Shown here in pieces: positions 24,278-32,341 of a DNA stretch of 50,767 nucleotides (the stretch's first letter is position 1; every line of letters begins with the position of its first letter). The DNA is taken from contig NZ_JADNBB010000011.1 in NCBI RefSeq assembly GCF_015550595.1, forward strand, positions 122,862-173,628, in the 5' to 3' direction. Made by a program: the position numbers and the translations under genes. A model generated the notes under the pieces. The model was not told the origin of the DNA, did no database searches, and saw nothing but the letters and a program-made list of their open reading frames with translations. Origin of the DNA: Parabacteroides goldsteinii. GTDB lineage: Bacteria; Bacteroidota; Bacteroidia; Bacteroidales; Tannerellaceae.

Positions 24278-25012
24278 ATGGCAACTAGAGAATCTATATA
24301 TTTTTCGCATGATGCTGATGCTATGAACGATCCCAAATGCATGCTTTTGATTTCTCAAATGGGAATGGAGGGATATGGGGCGTTTTGGGCACTAGTGGAG
24401 TTACTAAGAGTGCAACCGGAATATAAAATGTCGCTTGATCTTATCCCAGCGATTGCAGCCCGGCTTCAAATTACAGAGGTCAAATTAAAAGCTGTTATAT
24501 CTGCTTATGGTCTATTCTGTATAACAGAAGATTACTTCTTTTTCTCACAATCATTACGTAGTAGGATGCAACTCATGATAGAACAAAAAAACAAAAGGAT
24601 TATAGCATCTAAAAAAGCGAATGAAGTAAGGTGGAACAAAGCAAATTCAATACCCCAAAAAGCAACTTCATCCGATTGTTATCCGAACGGAGTCCAATCG
24701 GAGTCCGAGCCGACTCCGATTTTATCCCAAAGAAAAGAAAAGAAAGGAAATATAAAAAAGAAAGAGTATAAAGAAAAAGCTAGCGCTTTTATCCCCCCAC
24801 AACTTTCTGAAATAGATAATTATTGCAAGGATCGTGGAAACAGCGTAGATGCTTCCCGCTTTTACGACTGGTATACTGCAAATGGCTGGATGGTTGGCAA
24901 AAACAAAATGAAAGACTGGAAAGCTGCCGTCCGTACCTGGGAGAAGGAAGATAAATCTAAAAAACAAAATAATCAATCACATGAAAACACGAAGCAATAC
25001 TCCAAATTGTAA
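24278..25012 (+). CDS. DUF4373-type phage replication protein
   Basis: A 244-residue protein. Residues 1-110 match the DUF4373 (Lin1244/Lin1753-like) N-terminal domain: YFSHDADAMNDPKCMLLISQMGMEGYGAFWALVELLR. A low-complexity basic linker follows (RKEKKGNIKKKEYKEK), then a C-terminal segment ending DWKAAVRTWEKE, as in phage DnaD-like helicase-loader proteins. Placement directly before dnaB supports an initiator or helicase-loader role. It overlaps dnaB by 32 bases. Confidence 0.82.
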   Translation: MATRESIYFSHDADAMNDPKCMLLISQMGMEGYGAFWALVELLRVQPEYKMSLDLIPAIAARLQITEVKLKAVISAYGLFCITEDYFFFSQSLRSRMQLMIEQKNKRIIASKKANEVRWNKANSIPQKATSSDCYPNGVQSESEPTPILSQRKEKKGNIKKKEYKEKASAFIPPQLSEIDNYCKDRGNSVDASRFYDWYTANGWMVGKNKMKDWKAAVRTWEKEDKSKKQNNQSHENTKQYSKL

Positions 25013-26336
25013 GCTACCGCAAAACAAACAGGTAGAACAGATCGTACTAGGAATGTTGATGCTGGAATCTACTGCAATAAATGAGGTCGATATGATTTTA
25101 AGCCCAGAGGTTTTCTACTATCCGGCACATGCAGTTATCTATCAGGCTATCCATGATCTTGCCTTAGAAGGTAATTCCCCGGACATGATGCTAGTATTTA
25201 ATCGTTTAAACAAAGAAAATAAGTTAGAAGAAATTGGCGGTCCGTATGTATTGACCGAACTTGTTTCGCGAGTTGCATCTTGTTCGAACCTTGTAATACA
25301 TTCGCAATATCTCCATCAGCTGTACTTGTCACGTAAGCTCGTTATGACAGGGCAAACAATAATGGCAAAGGCATTTGACAGTAGTCAGGATATTGAGGAT
25401 TCTGTAGCCGACTCTATAAAACTTCTTGAAGAGATTGCCAACGCCACAACATACAACGCCAATTCAGTTGATTTAAGAAACGCTGTTCGTGAATCCCTGT
25501 CGTTGTATCAGATTAAGAAGGAAAGAGCCGCAAAGGGCTTAAAAAGCGGCATTCCGACAGGTTTGAACAAGTTGGATAGAGTTTTGTCCGGATTGAGAGA
25601 GCAACAACTGATTATTTTGGCTGCTCGTCCGGCGATGGGTAAAACGGCTTTTGCGCTTAATGTGGCCATTAATGCTGCTCAGGCTGGAGTACCGGTGGTT
25701 ATTTTCTCTCTCGAAATGTCATGTGCTTCATTGTCAGACAGATTAATTATTTCTGAAGGTCGTTTAAACGCTAATTATTATCGTAATGCCCGCCTTAATG
25801 AAACGGAAGAATCGGAAATGTGTGACGCGGTAAACAGGTTGAGTGATTTGCCTATCATTATTGATGATACATCGGGCTTATCAATCAGCCAGATCAAGTC
25901 AAGAGCAAAAAATCTCCAACGCAAAGGGAAGTGTGGATTTATTGTGATTGACTATCTGCAACTTGTAGACATGACATCAAAAAACAAAAGCTATACTCGT
26001 GAACAGGAGGTGACCCAGTGCTCTAAGGAGGCTAAACGGCTTGCTAAATCATTGAACGTTCCGGTGTTACTCCTGTCTCAGTTATCCCGTAAGTGTGAAG
26101 AAAGAGCGGATAAAACACCGATCCTGTCAGACCTCCGCGAATCTGGATCAATAGAGCAAGACGCGGACGTTGTTCTTATGATCCATCGTCCGGAATATTA
26201 CGACAAAAGCAAAGAGCAAGGGGTAGGGGTATTGCGTATAGCAAAACAGAGAGACGGTCAAGCAGGGGATATTGATTTTCGCTATAATGAAAGCTTAACC
26301 TGTTTTGTTGATTATGATACTGAAATTCCTTTTTAA
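24981..26336 (+). CDS. dnaB: Replicative DNA helicase, DnaB family
   Basis: A 451-residue protein with the two-domain DnaB layout: an N-terminal domain (PQNKQVEQIVLGMLMLESTAI to LYLSRKL, residues about 12-130) and a RecA-like C-terminal domain. The Walker A motif (LAARPAMGKTAFALN) lies around residues 212-226, followed by IFSLEMS, GFIVIDYLQLV (Walker B) and LLLSQLSRKCEERADKTPILSDLRESGSIEQDADVV. It looks intact at normal length. It should unwind the phage replication fork, loaded by the overlapping DUF4373-type protein. Confidence 0.95.
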   Translation: MKTRSNTPNCKLPQNKQVEQIVLGMLMLESTAINEVDMILSPEVFYYPAHAVIYQAIHDLALEGNSPDMMLVFNRLNKENKLEEIGGPYVLTELVSRVASCSNLVIHSQYLHQLYLSRKLVMTGQTIMAKAFDSSQDIEDSVADSIKLLEEIANATTYNANSVDLRNAVRESLSLYQIKKERAAKGLKSGIPTGLNKLDRVLSGLREQQLIILAARPAMGKTAFALNVAINAAQAGVPVVIFSLEMSCASLSDRLIISEGRLNANYYRNARLNETEESEMCDAVNRLSDLPIIIDDTSGLSISQIKSRAKNLQRKGKCGFIVIDYLQLVDMTSKNKSYTREQEVTQCSKEAKRLAKSLNVPVLLLSQLSRKCEERADKTPILSDLRESGSIEQDADVVLMIHRPEYYDKSKEQGVGVLRIAKQRDGQAGDIDFRYNESLTCFVDYDTEIPF

Positions 26337-26344
26337 CTCTTCAT

Positions 26345-26692
26345 ATGGCAACAAAACCGACAAAAAAAGTAACCAGGTTATACGGTGTAAAACGTGCCGA
26401 AAGTAAGCCGTCTGGGTACAACCGTGTAAGATCGGCAGACGAATACCATACTTCTAGGTGGACAAGACTTAGTAAAATATTCCGACAAGAGAATCCACTG
26501 TGTGCGATCTGTGCCAGCAAAGGTGTAATAAAACCGGCAGAAGTAGTTGATCACATTGTTCCTTATCCCGTTTGTGGTGATTTTTTTGACTCAACTAACT
26601 GGCAATCTCTCTGCTGCAAATGTAATGCTGAAAAAGGTAATAAAGACAAGAAAATAATACAAGATGTTAAGAAAAATGGGAATAGAAATTAA
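26345..26692 (+). CDS. HNH endonuclease
   Basis: A 115-residue protein with a compact HNH motif: C53-x2-C56 (PLCAICASKG), VVDHIVPYPVCGD with H70, N85 in STNWQSLCCKCNAEKGNKD and a second Cys pair. HNH proteins in HK97-type phages often assist cos cleavage next to the terminase. Here the gene is in the early operon, about 6 kb upstream of terS, so a packaging role is less certain. Confidence 0.88.
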   Translation: MATKPTKKVTRLYGVKRAESKPSGYNRVRSADEYHTSRWTRLSKIFRQENPLCAICASKGVIKPAEVVDHIVPYPVCGDFFDSTNWQSLCCKCNAEKGNKDKKIIQDVKKNGNRN

Positions 26693-27022
26693 AATTGCTA
26701 AAGCAAGTAAATTAGATATCCAATCCACAGAAAGTCTTTTGGAGTTGTTAGAACAAATATTCTACGGAGAAGATATTGAACAGACTCCTGTATTCAAGAA
26801 AGTAAAAGAGGAACTAGGCTATTATTTCACGTTATCAGACGAAGAATTAGCAGCAGTTCAAATTGAAATGATCAGACGATACTTCAATAATTGTTCAGGA
26901 AGATGGGTGAAAGTTATAAATACAGCGGATGTAATGATTGACCAGATTTGTTCAAAAGAAGTTGGTTTTATTGAGCTTACCCCTTTTCTAAAACGGGCTT
27001 CAAATAACACAATATTGGGGGA

Positions 27023-27026
<4 letters not shown>
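26664..27026 (+). CDS. Hypothetical early phage protein
   Basis: A 120-residue acidic, mostly helical protein (IQSTESLLELLEQIFYGEDIEQTPVFKKVKEELGYYFTLSDEELAAVQIEMIRRYF). It overlaps the HNH gene by 29 bases and the next gene by four, so it is part of the same operon. No family recognised. Confidence 0.6.
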
Positions 27027-27279
<253 letters not shown>

Positions 27280-27295
<16 letters not shown>

Positions 27296-27501
27296 GAAAG
27301 GGTTGTATTGTTCGTGTAAGTCAGGCCTTTATCAAAGAATACGGAAGGGCTGATTTAAATCCTGATGATACATGGAACGTAGTTAATGTTGTTCCTGTAT
27401 GTGGTGATAAGAAGGTCGCAAATCTGGTTAATACCAGAAGTCGTTTAAAGGTTGGTATCTTCACCTGTAATTTGATATTAATTCAAAATGGAATTACTTG
27501 A
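27280..27501 (+). CDS. Small hypothetical early protein
   Basis: A 73-residue protein (MCERIRKGCIVRVSQAFIKEYGRADLNPDDTWNVVNVVPV), basic and beta-rich, reminiscent of small KOW/SH3-like folds but not assignable. Overlaps the preceding zinc-ribbon gene by 16 bases. Confidence 0.5.
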
Positions 27502-27688
27502 AATTATATCGAAAATTCATGAAGCCAAAAGGAATAAACAAATATCACCAGATCATGTGATGGAGATAGAGCTTATTAATGAGGTTTTCAGAAGTGTGAA
27601 AATAGAACTCAGTCATCTTGTAAAAGATGGTACCATAAGCGAGGTTAGAACCTTAAATGATAAAGCATATATAATCAATAATATTTAA
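27488..27688 (+). CDS. Small hypothetical early protein
   Basis: A 66-residue helical protein (MELLEIISKIHEAKRNKQISPDHVMEIELINEVFRSVKIELSHLVKDGTISEVRTLNDKAY). The C-terminal LVKDGTISEVRTLND looks like the end of a winged helix. Overlaps the previous gene by 14 bases. Confidence 0.5.
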   Translation: MELLEIISKIHEAKRNKQISPDHVMEIELINEVFRSVKIELSHLVKDGTISEVRTLNDKAYIINNI

Positions 27689-27704
27689 TAAACATATCAA
27701 TTAT

Positions 27705-27953
27705 ATGAACATGTTAAAAGCAGAAGAAGCAAGAAAGATAGCTATAGATAATTCAGAGTTAATCAATCAGCATTTAGATAATATTTATTCATTAATCAAT
27801 CAAGAAGCCAGTCAGGGACATTTTATCGCAAACTATCAGTCCGACTGTAAAGAGATATCCTTTATTACTGGTATTCAGGAAGCTTTGGTAAAGCTAGGAT
27901 ATTGTGTAATAAGCTTTAGTTTGAAAGGTATTAATCTGACTATTAAATGGTAG
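27705..27953 (+). CDS. Small hypothetical early protein
   Basis: An 82-residue protein; ATG 27711 is an alternative start. The sequence (LKAEEARKIAIDNSELINQHLDNIYSLINQEASQGHFIANYQ, then ALVKLGYCVISFSLKGINLTIKW) has a helix-plus-beta layout frequent among small Bacteroides phage proteins. Function unknown. Confidence 0.5.
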   Translation: MNMLKAEEARKIAIDNSELINQHLDNIYSLINQEASQGHFIANYQSDCKEISFITGIQEALVKLGYCVISFSLKGINLTIKW

Positions 27954-27972
27954 TTACAAAATTAAAAAAATC

Positions 27973-28209
27973 ATGAAATGTCGAGAAGTTTGGAACCGTA
28001 GAGATGAATTTTTTACTCTCACAGAAGATGAAGAACGATATGTCCGAGCCTTAGAGCGATTAAGCAAAATGAATCCGGGTCGAATCTGCCTGATGGCCAA
28101 TGGAACCATAAGTGTAAGGATTAACGATCAATGGCAAGACGATAACATAGACGCCTGCTGTAATGTATTTATTAGCTGTGAAGGTGGAGACGGAGGAGAT
28201 AATTATTAA
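27973..28209 (+). CDS. Small hypothetical early protein
   Basis: A 78-residue protein (REVWNRRDEFFTLTEDEERYVRALERLSKMNPGRICLMANGTISVRINDQWQDD) with an acidic Gly-rich tail (CEGGDGGDNY). No family recognised. Confidence 0.5.
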   Translation: MKCREVWNRRDEFFTLTEDEERYVRALERLSKMNPGRICLMANGTISVRINDQWQDDNIDACCNVFISCEGGDGGDNY

Positions 28210-28233
28210 TTAACAATTAAAAAAAACTGAGTC

Positions 28234-28551
28234 ATGGAAAAGGAAAGACTAAATGAAGCTAATCGACTAAATAAGTTGATTGAAGAGCACGAGAAGGCTT
28301 TGTGTTGTTTTGAATATGATGCAAATGAGTCTATAAATGATATGCGAGAATCAGAAGGATTAGAAAAACTTCCGCCTGAATATAAGAGTACTAATCCAAA
28401 ACTAATCATTGAGTTTGACGAACTTGATGAAGATTGGTACAGAAGACAACTTCCTATACCAATGGTTTTGAGTGATGTTCTTGTAGATACAATAAAAGTA
28501 GCTATAAAAGAAAATCTATCTAAACTAAAGTCTGAATTTGAAAAGCTGTAA
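28234..28551 (+). CDS. Hypothetical early protein
   Basis: A 105-residue acidic protein with coiled-coil-like N-terminus (EKERLNEANRLNKLIEEHEKALCCFEYDANESINDMRE) and a basic helical C-terminus. No family recognised. Confidence 0.5.
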   Translation: MEKERLNEANRLNKLIEEHEKALCCFEYDANESINDMRESEGLEKLPPEYKSTNPKLIIEFDELDEDWYRRQLPIPMVLSDVLVDTIKVAIKENLSKLKSEFEKL

Positions 28552-28570
28552 CCCTCAAAACTAAAAAATT

Positions 28571-28825
28571 ATGAAGGCTATATCATTTATCATACTGCTA
28601 CTTATGTGTTGCGGTTGTAAGACCTACAATATATATATGACCGAGAGCAATCATGAGCCGATCCAATCAGTCCCAGAGCGTTCTGGCAATAGATTTACTC
28701 CCCAATTTCACGAAGCGGATAGCCTGTTTCGTGTTATTGAGAAGGCCTCTGATGAAGCCATGAAAAAGGCTTATGAGCAAACAAAACATTTACTTAAACA
28801 AAGAGTGAAATATGAAACTAAATAG
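28571..28825 (+). CDS. Small phage-encoded lipoprotein
   Basis: An 84-residue protein with a lipoprotein signal (MKAISFIILLLMCCGC) followed by a short helical region (EADSLFRVIEKASDEAMKKAYEQTKHLLKQ). A phage lipoprotein in the early operon could act in superinfection exclusion at the envelope; a spanin-like lysis role is less likely this far from the lysis region. It overlaps the next ORF by 14 bases. Confidence 0.6.
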   Translation: MKAISFIILLLMCCGCKTYNIYMTESNHEPIQSVPERSGNRFTPQFHEADSLFRVIEKASDEAMKKAYEQTKHLLKQRVKYETK

Positions 28826-29024
28826 ATTTATACAACTTGTAACGGGCGTACATCGCATACACGATATACATCGTGGGTATGGTTATAAACTACCCTTCTG
28901 CCTTTGGTGTAGATTTGATAAAGTTTATCCGACTTCCTCCCCGGTGCTTAAATGGTATGAAAAACACTGGGGAAGAACGAATAAACACCTATTTCATGAC
29001 TGTACGATTACAGGAGTTTATTAA
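28812..29024 (+). CDS. Small hypothetical early protein
   Basis: A 70-residue basic, aromatic-rich protein (VHRIHDIHRGYGYKLPFCLWCRFDKVYPTSSPVLKWYEKHWGRTNKHLFHDC) with two cysteines spaced like a metal knuckle (CLWC) plus several His. Function unknown. Confidence 0.45.
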   Translation: MKLNRFIQLVTGVHRIHDIHRGYGYKLPFCLWCRFDKVYPTSSPVLKWYEKHWGRTNKHLFHDCTITGVY

Positions 29025-29041
29025 TTCAATACTAAAAAGCC

Positions 29042-29296
29042 ATGATTATAGAACAGATCATTTTCAACATCCTCAATAATAGTACTCATACTTGGGTAAG
29101 GTATTGGAAAAAAGAGGAGATATCAGGTCTATCACTGCCTGGTGAATACATCGAAATAAGAAGTAATTTCATATTAAGAAAAACCCTTCAAGTACTTTTC
29201 GATGCGGGTTTTACTCTTGAATCGATAAGACCGCAGAAAATCGAAGCGGATACTTATTGTGATGTTCTCCTGAAACGAGAATTAACTAACAACTAA
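29042..29296 (+). CDS. Small hypothetical early protein
   Basis: An 84-residue protein (VRYWKKEEISGLSLPGEYIEIRSNFILRKTLQVLFDAGFTLESIRPQKIEADTYCDVLLKR), helix-beta pattern, no family recognised. The N-terminal region also overlaps an alternative frame at 28873-29079, judged a shadow. Confidence 0.45.
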   Translation: MIIEQIIFNILNNSTHTWVRYWKKEEISGLSLPGEYIEIRSNFILRKTLQVLFDAGFTLESIRPQKIEADTYCDVLLKRELTNN

Positions 29297-29311
29297 AAAT
29301 AATTGAACCTT

Positions 29312-29623
29312 ATGGTGTATAGGCAACCGTACAAAGAAATGACTGAATATGATAACTATTTCCAAGCTGCTGTAATTTTAGTAGTTCAAAGACAAATGTG
29401 TAACACATCATTAATACAGCGCAAATTCAGAATTGGATATAATCGCGCTGGAAGGATAGTGAACCAATTGGAAGAAGCTGGTATCGTAGGGAAGTTTAAA
29501 GGTGCTGCTCCGCGTGATGTACTGATTAAGGACATTGATTCTCTTGAGGAACGCTTATCCGATATGGAGTTGGGTGAACAAAGATTATCTGATCCTAGCT
29601 GGGACAATAGAGAATGGATCTAA
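29312..29623 (+). CDS. Standalone FtsK gamma-like winged-helix protein
   Basis: A 103-residue protein starting at ATG 29312; a TTG at 29303 is less likely. Residues about 10-75 (YDNYFQAAVILVVQRQMCNTSLIQRKFRIGYNRAGRIVNQLEEAGIVGKFKGAAPRDVLI) closely follow the FtsK gamma domain (winged helix, QRxFRIGYNRA, LEExGIVG, PRDVL). The motor domain is absent. In FtsK this domain reads polar KOPS sequences and contacts XerD. Here it may bind similar DNA sites to regulate phage genes or dimer resolution. Confidence 0.8.
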   Translation: MVYRQPYKEMTEYDNYFQAAVILVVQRQMCNTSLIQRKFRIGYNRAGRIVNQLEEAGIVGKFKGAAPRDVLIKDIDSLEERLSDMELGEQRLSDPSWDNREWI

Positions 29624-29634
29624 TTTAAAAAATC

Positions 29635-29775
29635 ATGAGATGTGTATGTGTCTTTATCTGCTTCCTGCTATGGCTTATCGCTACGCTATTATTAGCAATA
29701 ACTTTCATCGGATTGGGTATATGCATGAGCGATGAATGGCTGGAAATGGGTGATAATATAATAGATAAACTTTAA
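29635..29775 (+). CDS. Tiny membrane protein
   Basis: A 46-codon ORF translated MRCVCVFICFLLWLIATLLLAITFIGLGIC followed by an acidic tail (SDEWLEMGDNIIDKL). One transmembrane helix. It fits the regular gene spacing of the operon, so probably real. Function unknown. Confidence 0.5.
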   Translation: MRCVCVFICFLLWLIATLLLAITFIGLGICMSDEWLEMGDNIIDKL

Positions 29776-29789
29776 ATATAAGTGATGGT

Positions 29790-30155
29790 ATGAAACTCAC
29801 AAAAGAAGAAGATCAAGTTGTTTGCAAGTTCTTAAAGAATATTGTAGACGAAGGTGGAGAACAGTTATTAAAACTGACTCAGTTCATGCTGCTTAGATGG
29901 TCTGAAGAAGCCATTCGAATAAATGCGGCCGAGGTCGCATTAGCTCAGGTGATCGATCATGAAGGGGAACGATATAATACTCGTATGGCTATCCAATACT
30001 CAAAGGTTAAAGAAAAATCATTGGAAGAACGAGCTTATGAAGTTGCAGACCGAATGATCTCTTCCGGATCAGCAAATTGTGATATCCGGGAGGAGTTGAA
30101 GAAGGCCATATTAGCAGGGTACAATTTGCATCAGGAGGATTTCGACGATGAATGA
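29790..30155 (+). CDS. Hypothetical early protein
   Basis: A 121-residue helical protein (MKLTKEEDQVVCKFLKNIVDEGGEQLLKLTQFMLLRWSEEAIRINAAEVALAQ, then VADRMISSGSANCDIREELKKAILAGY). No family recognised. Its last codons overlap the next small ORF. Confidence 0.55.
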   Translation: MKLTKEEDQVVCKFLKNIVDEGGEQLLKLTQFMLLRWSEEAIRINAAEVALAQVIDHEGERYNTRMAIQYSKVKEKSLEERAYEVADRMISSGSANCDIREELKKAILAGYNLHQEDFDDE

Positions 30156-30252
30156 CCTAAAACAATTCAAATATTGGCTCCGGATAAACGGGGTCCGTCC
30201 GGAGCAGTTCGGAACCGGTACGAGAAAGAACCCTATTAGGCTTAGTTTTTAA
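30148..30252 (+). CDS. Possible 34-residue protein
   Basis: A short ORF, MNDLKQFKYWLRINGVRPEQ then FGTGTRKNPIRLSF. Its ATG overlaps the stop region of the preceding gene and a good AGGAGG (30133-30138) lies upstream. Basic; function unknown. Confidence 0.35.
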   Translation: MNDLKQFKYWLRINGVRPEQFGTGTRKNPIRLSF

Positions 30253-30270
30253 AATAAATGTAAGTGAAGT

Positions 30271-30450
30271 ATGAAAACACAGTTTGTAAAAGAGACCGAT
30301 CCAAGCGGTAAGACATACATTATCGAAGGCACTATCCTACCTGGTAATGTATTCTCAATAAAGAGATTTATTTGTGAGGTACAAGAACAGGAAACCGATC
30401 AGGAAACGCAAGAGCTAGCAGATATGCTTTTGAATAAACTGAATAACTAA
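30271..30450 (+). CDS. Small hypothetical early protein
   Basis: A 59-residue ORF: MKTQFVKETDPSGKTYIIEG, then TILPGNVFSIKRFICEVQEQETDQETQELADMLLNKLNN. Acidic helical C-terminus. Fits operon spacing; function unknown. Confidence 0.45.
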   Translation: MKTQFVKETDPSGKTYIIEGTILPGNVFSIKRFICEVQEQETDQETQELADMLLNKLNN

Positions 30451-30456
30451 AAAGTT

Positions 30457-30627
30457 ATGAAACGTTACAGGATAATTAAAGGCAGCGGTTATAATGGCTG
30501 TATCCCTATAACAGTTTATTGGGTACAAGTATACAGAGAAAGCTTTTGGGGCGGTAAGTATGTTAGCATAAAAGGCTTTGATACATATACAAGAGCAAAA
30601 GAACTGTATGATTTATTAAACAATTAA
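30457..30627 (+). CDS. Small hypothetical early protein
   Basis: A 56-residue ORF: MKRYRIIKGSGYNGCIPITVYWVQVYRESFWGGKYVSIKGFDTYTRAKELYDLLNN. The beta-beta-alpha layout resembles small domain proteins common in Bacteroides phages. Starts six bases after the previous stop. Function unknown. Confidence 0.45.
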   Translation: MKRYRIIKGSGYNGCIPITVYWVQVYRESFWGGKYVSIKGFDTYTRAKELYDLLNN

Positions 30628-30675
30628 TTTAAGATTAAAAAAATAAGAAATTAACAACCAAATAAAACAATACAA

Positions 30676-30837
30676 ATGACGAAAATAGAAATTATGGCAA
30701 ACCGGTTAGACAAGCTTAAAGAGCAAGTTTCAATTACAGTTCCCGGAAGCGCTAAGAGCATCCGTTTACATGCAGAAATCCGAGACCAAGAAGAAAAGAT
30801 CAAAGCATACTGGAGAAAAAGAGGTATTCCGATTTGA
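30676..30837 (+). CDS. Small hypothetical protein
   Basis: A 53-residue basic helical ORF: MTKIEIMANRLDKLKEQVSI, then TVPGSAKSIRLHAEIRDQEEKIKAYWRKRGIPI. It sits immediately before the broken recombinase. Function unknown. Confidence 0.4.
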   Translation: MTKIEIMANRLDKLKEQVSITVPGSAKSIRLHAEIRDQEEKIKAYWRKRGIPI

Positions 30838-31147
30838 CTCAAATCACGGATTATGTGCGGGAAATATTTAATAAATATGCTGGAAATCTACCTGCAGCCC
30901 GCTGCATTCAGTATTTTAACAAGGCTATAAAAGATATATGCCGGAAAATAGGATTGACCGATATGAAATGATCTCTTCCCATACTGCCAGAAGAACATTT
31001 GCAACTAATATGATCCGCAATAATGTTTCTACCAGTAAGATTAGAAAATGTACTGGCCACAAGTCGACTGCCTGCTTTGATCGATATGATCGTATGACCC
31101 TGACTGATAATGCAAGGTCGCTGGCCGGTAATGGATATTTATCATAG
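30834..31147 (+). pseudogene. Degenerate tyrosine recombinase (C-terminal remnant, frameshifted)
   Basis: From 30834 one frame reads LTQITDYVREIFNKYAGN to KDICRKIGLTDMK and stops near 30970. A shifted frame overlapping it (ORF 30938-31147) continues YEMISSHTARRTFATNMIRNNVSTSKIRKCTGHKSTACFDRYDRMT, the catalytic C-terminus of a Bacteroidetes tyrosine recombinase (HTARRTFAT, TGHKS, Tyr in DRYD). The N-terminal two-thirds are missing and a one-base shift splits the rest, so this is a relic. Confidence 0.75.
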
Positions 31148-31166
31148 GATAATTAATAAATGAAGT

Positions 31167-32072
31167 ATGAAGCAGTTATTCAGTAAGTTATCAAAAGACT
31201 TTGTGAGCAATCTCGATATCAGGGATAATAGCAGAGCTTTATATTTGAGAATACTTACACAGTTTTCTAAGTGGGTTGTTATTACAGGTCGCAATATAAA
31301 AGAATTAAAGCGATCTGATATTATAGAGTATAAATCGACCCTGTTACGTGAAGAAAAGTCTGAAAATACAATAGACTCCTATCTTACAGTGGTAAGAATG
31401 TTCTTTGATTATTGTGAGGCTATTGGAGAACATGAGAATATAGCGGCCGGCATCAGGCTTAGACATAAGCGTATTGGATATAGGAAAGCTCATCTATCAG
31501 TTGATGAGATTAACAAACTGTATAGTGTTATCAGCACTGAAACTGTTTCAGGTAAGCGTGACTATGCGATAATAAATCTGATGCTCCGATCTGGTATTAG
31601 ATGTATTGAAGCATCAAGGTTAAGAGTCTGTGATGTATATATGTCTGACAGTAGATGTTTCATTCTGATACAGCGTAAAGGTGACAATGAAAGAACTGAA
31701 CGGCTAGGACTAACAAACAAAGCTTTACAGCCTGTCATTGATTACATGAGTTACAGAGGTGCCAGCTCTGATATAGAGTCTGTGTTCTTAACTCATTGTA
31801 CTACAGGCGAACACCCGCTCACATCAAAAGGAATAAGTAAGATTGTCAGTAATTATATGAAGAAAGCCGGGATATATTCAAAACAAAAGACGGCTCATTC
31901 TCTCAGGCACACTGCTGCAGTTCAAGCTATAATGAATAAGGTTCCTATCAAGGAGGTTCAATTAATGTTAGGCCATCGGAGAGTTGAGACAACGGAAATC
32001 TATTTAAAGTCGGCTGATGATGATTTAAGGCTAGATAATCCTGCTGTCCGTGCTCTGGATGATGCATTCTAA
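31167..32072 (+). CDS. Intact XerC/XerD-like tyrosine recombinase inside the prophage
   Basis: A 301-residue protein of Xer length with a core-binding domain (residues about 5-95) and a catalytic domain bearing the full set: R145 in LMLRSGIRCIEASRL, K171 in IQRKGDNERT, H244 and R247 in AHSLRHTAAVQ, H270 in LMLGHRRVETTEIYL and Y279. There is no arm-binding domain. A second, differently built recombinase between early and packaging genes suggests an invertase, dimer resolution, or an inserted mobile unit together with the adjacent relic. No substrate repeats were found in the window. Confidence 0.9.
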   Translation: MKQLFSKLSKDFVSNLDIRDNSRALYLRILTQFSKWVVITGRNIKELKRSDIIEYKSTLLREEKSENTIDSYLTVVRMFFDYCEAIGEHENIAAGIRLRHKRIGYRKAHLSVDEINKLYSVISTETVSGKRDYAIINLMLRSGIRCIEASRLRVCDVYMSDSRCFILIQRKGDNERTERLGLTNKALQPVIDYMSYRGASSDIESVFLTHCTTGEHPLTSKGISKIVSNYMKKAGIYSKQKTAHSLRHTAAVQAIMNKVPIKEVQLMLGHRRVETTEIYLKSADDDLRLDNPAVRALDDAF

Positions 32073-32341
32073 AAACAGCAGGGAACAGCCTTAAATGACA
32101 TGTAAAACTAATGCAAAAAGATACTCAGGGTGTGTAATGTAATAGTTTATTCTTTTATGTATTACATAGTACCTTGTATGATTGGTTACTTTTTGTGATG
32201 CGGGTTTTAGGTGTCCAAAAAGCCTTTGAAGGGGCAAGGGGAGGGGGGTACAAATCTCTGGGGGAAATGCCTCTAAGACCACGCCCCAAAGTAAACGCGC
32301 GTACGTGCAAAATTGGAGTTTTTTACTTAAATGGAAAATAT
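32073..32341. other. Intergenic region before terS, candidate cos/pac site with G-rich tract
   Basis: The left part has a weak hairpin (ATGTAATA 32137-32144, TATTACAT 32160-32167). From 32231 the plus strand carries four G-runs (32231-32234, 32238-32241, 32243-32248, 32260-32264), then CACGCCCC and a GC-rich stretch CGCGCGTACGTGC, in an otherwise AT-rich phage. The location directly before the small terminase gene is where cos or pac sites are normally found. An ORF start at 32174 in frame with terS is judged spurious. Confidence 0.5.

Noticed and set aside
32174-32341. N-terminal extension of terS
   Set aside because: It would translate the G-rich candidate packaging site; the family start MAKGRKATP is at 32342.
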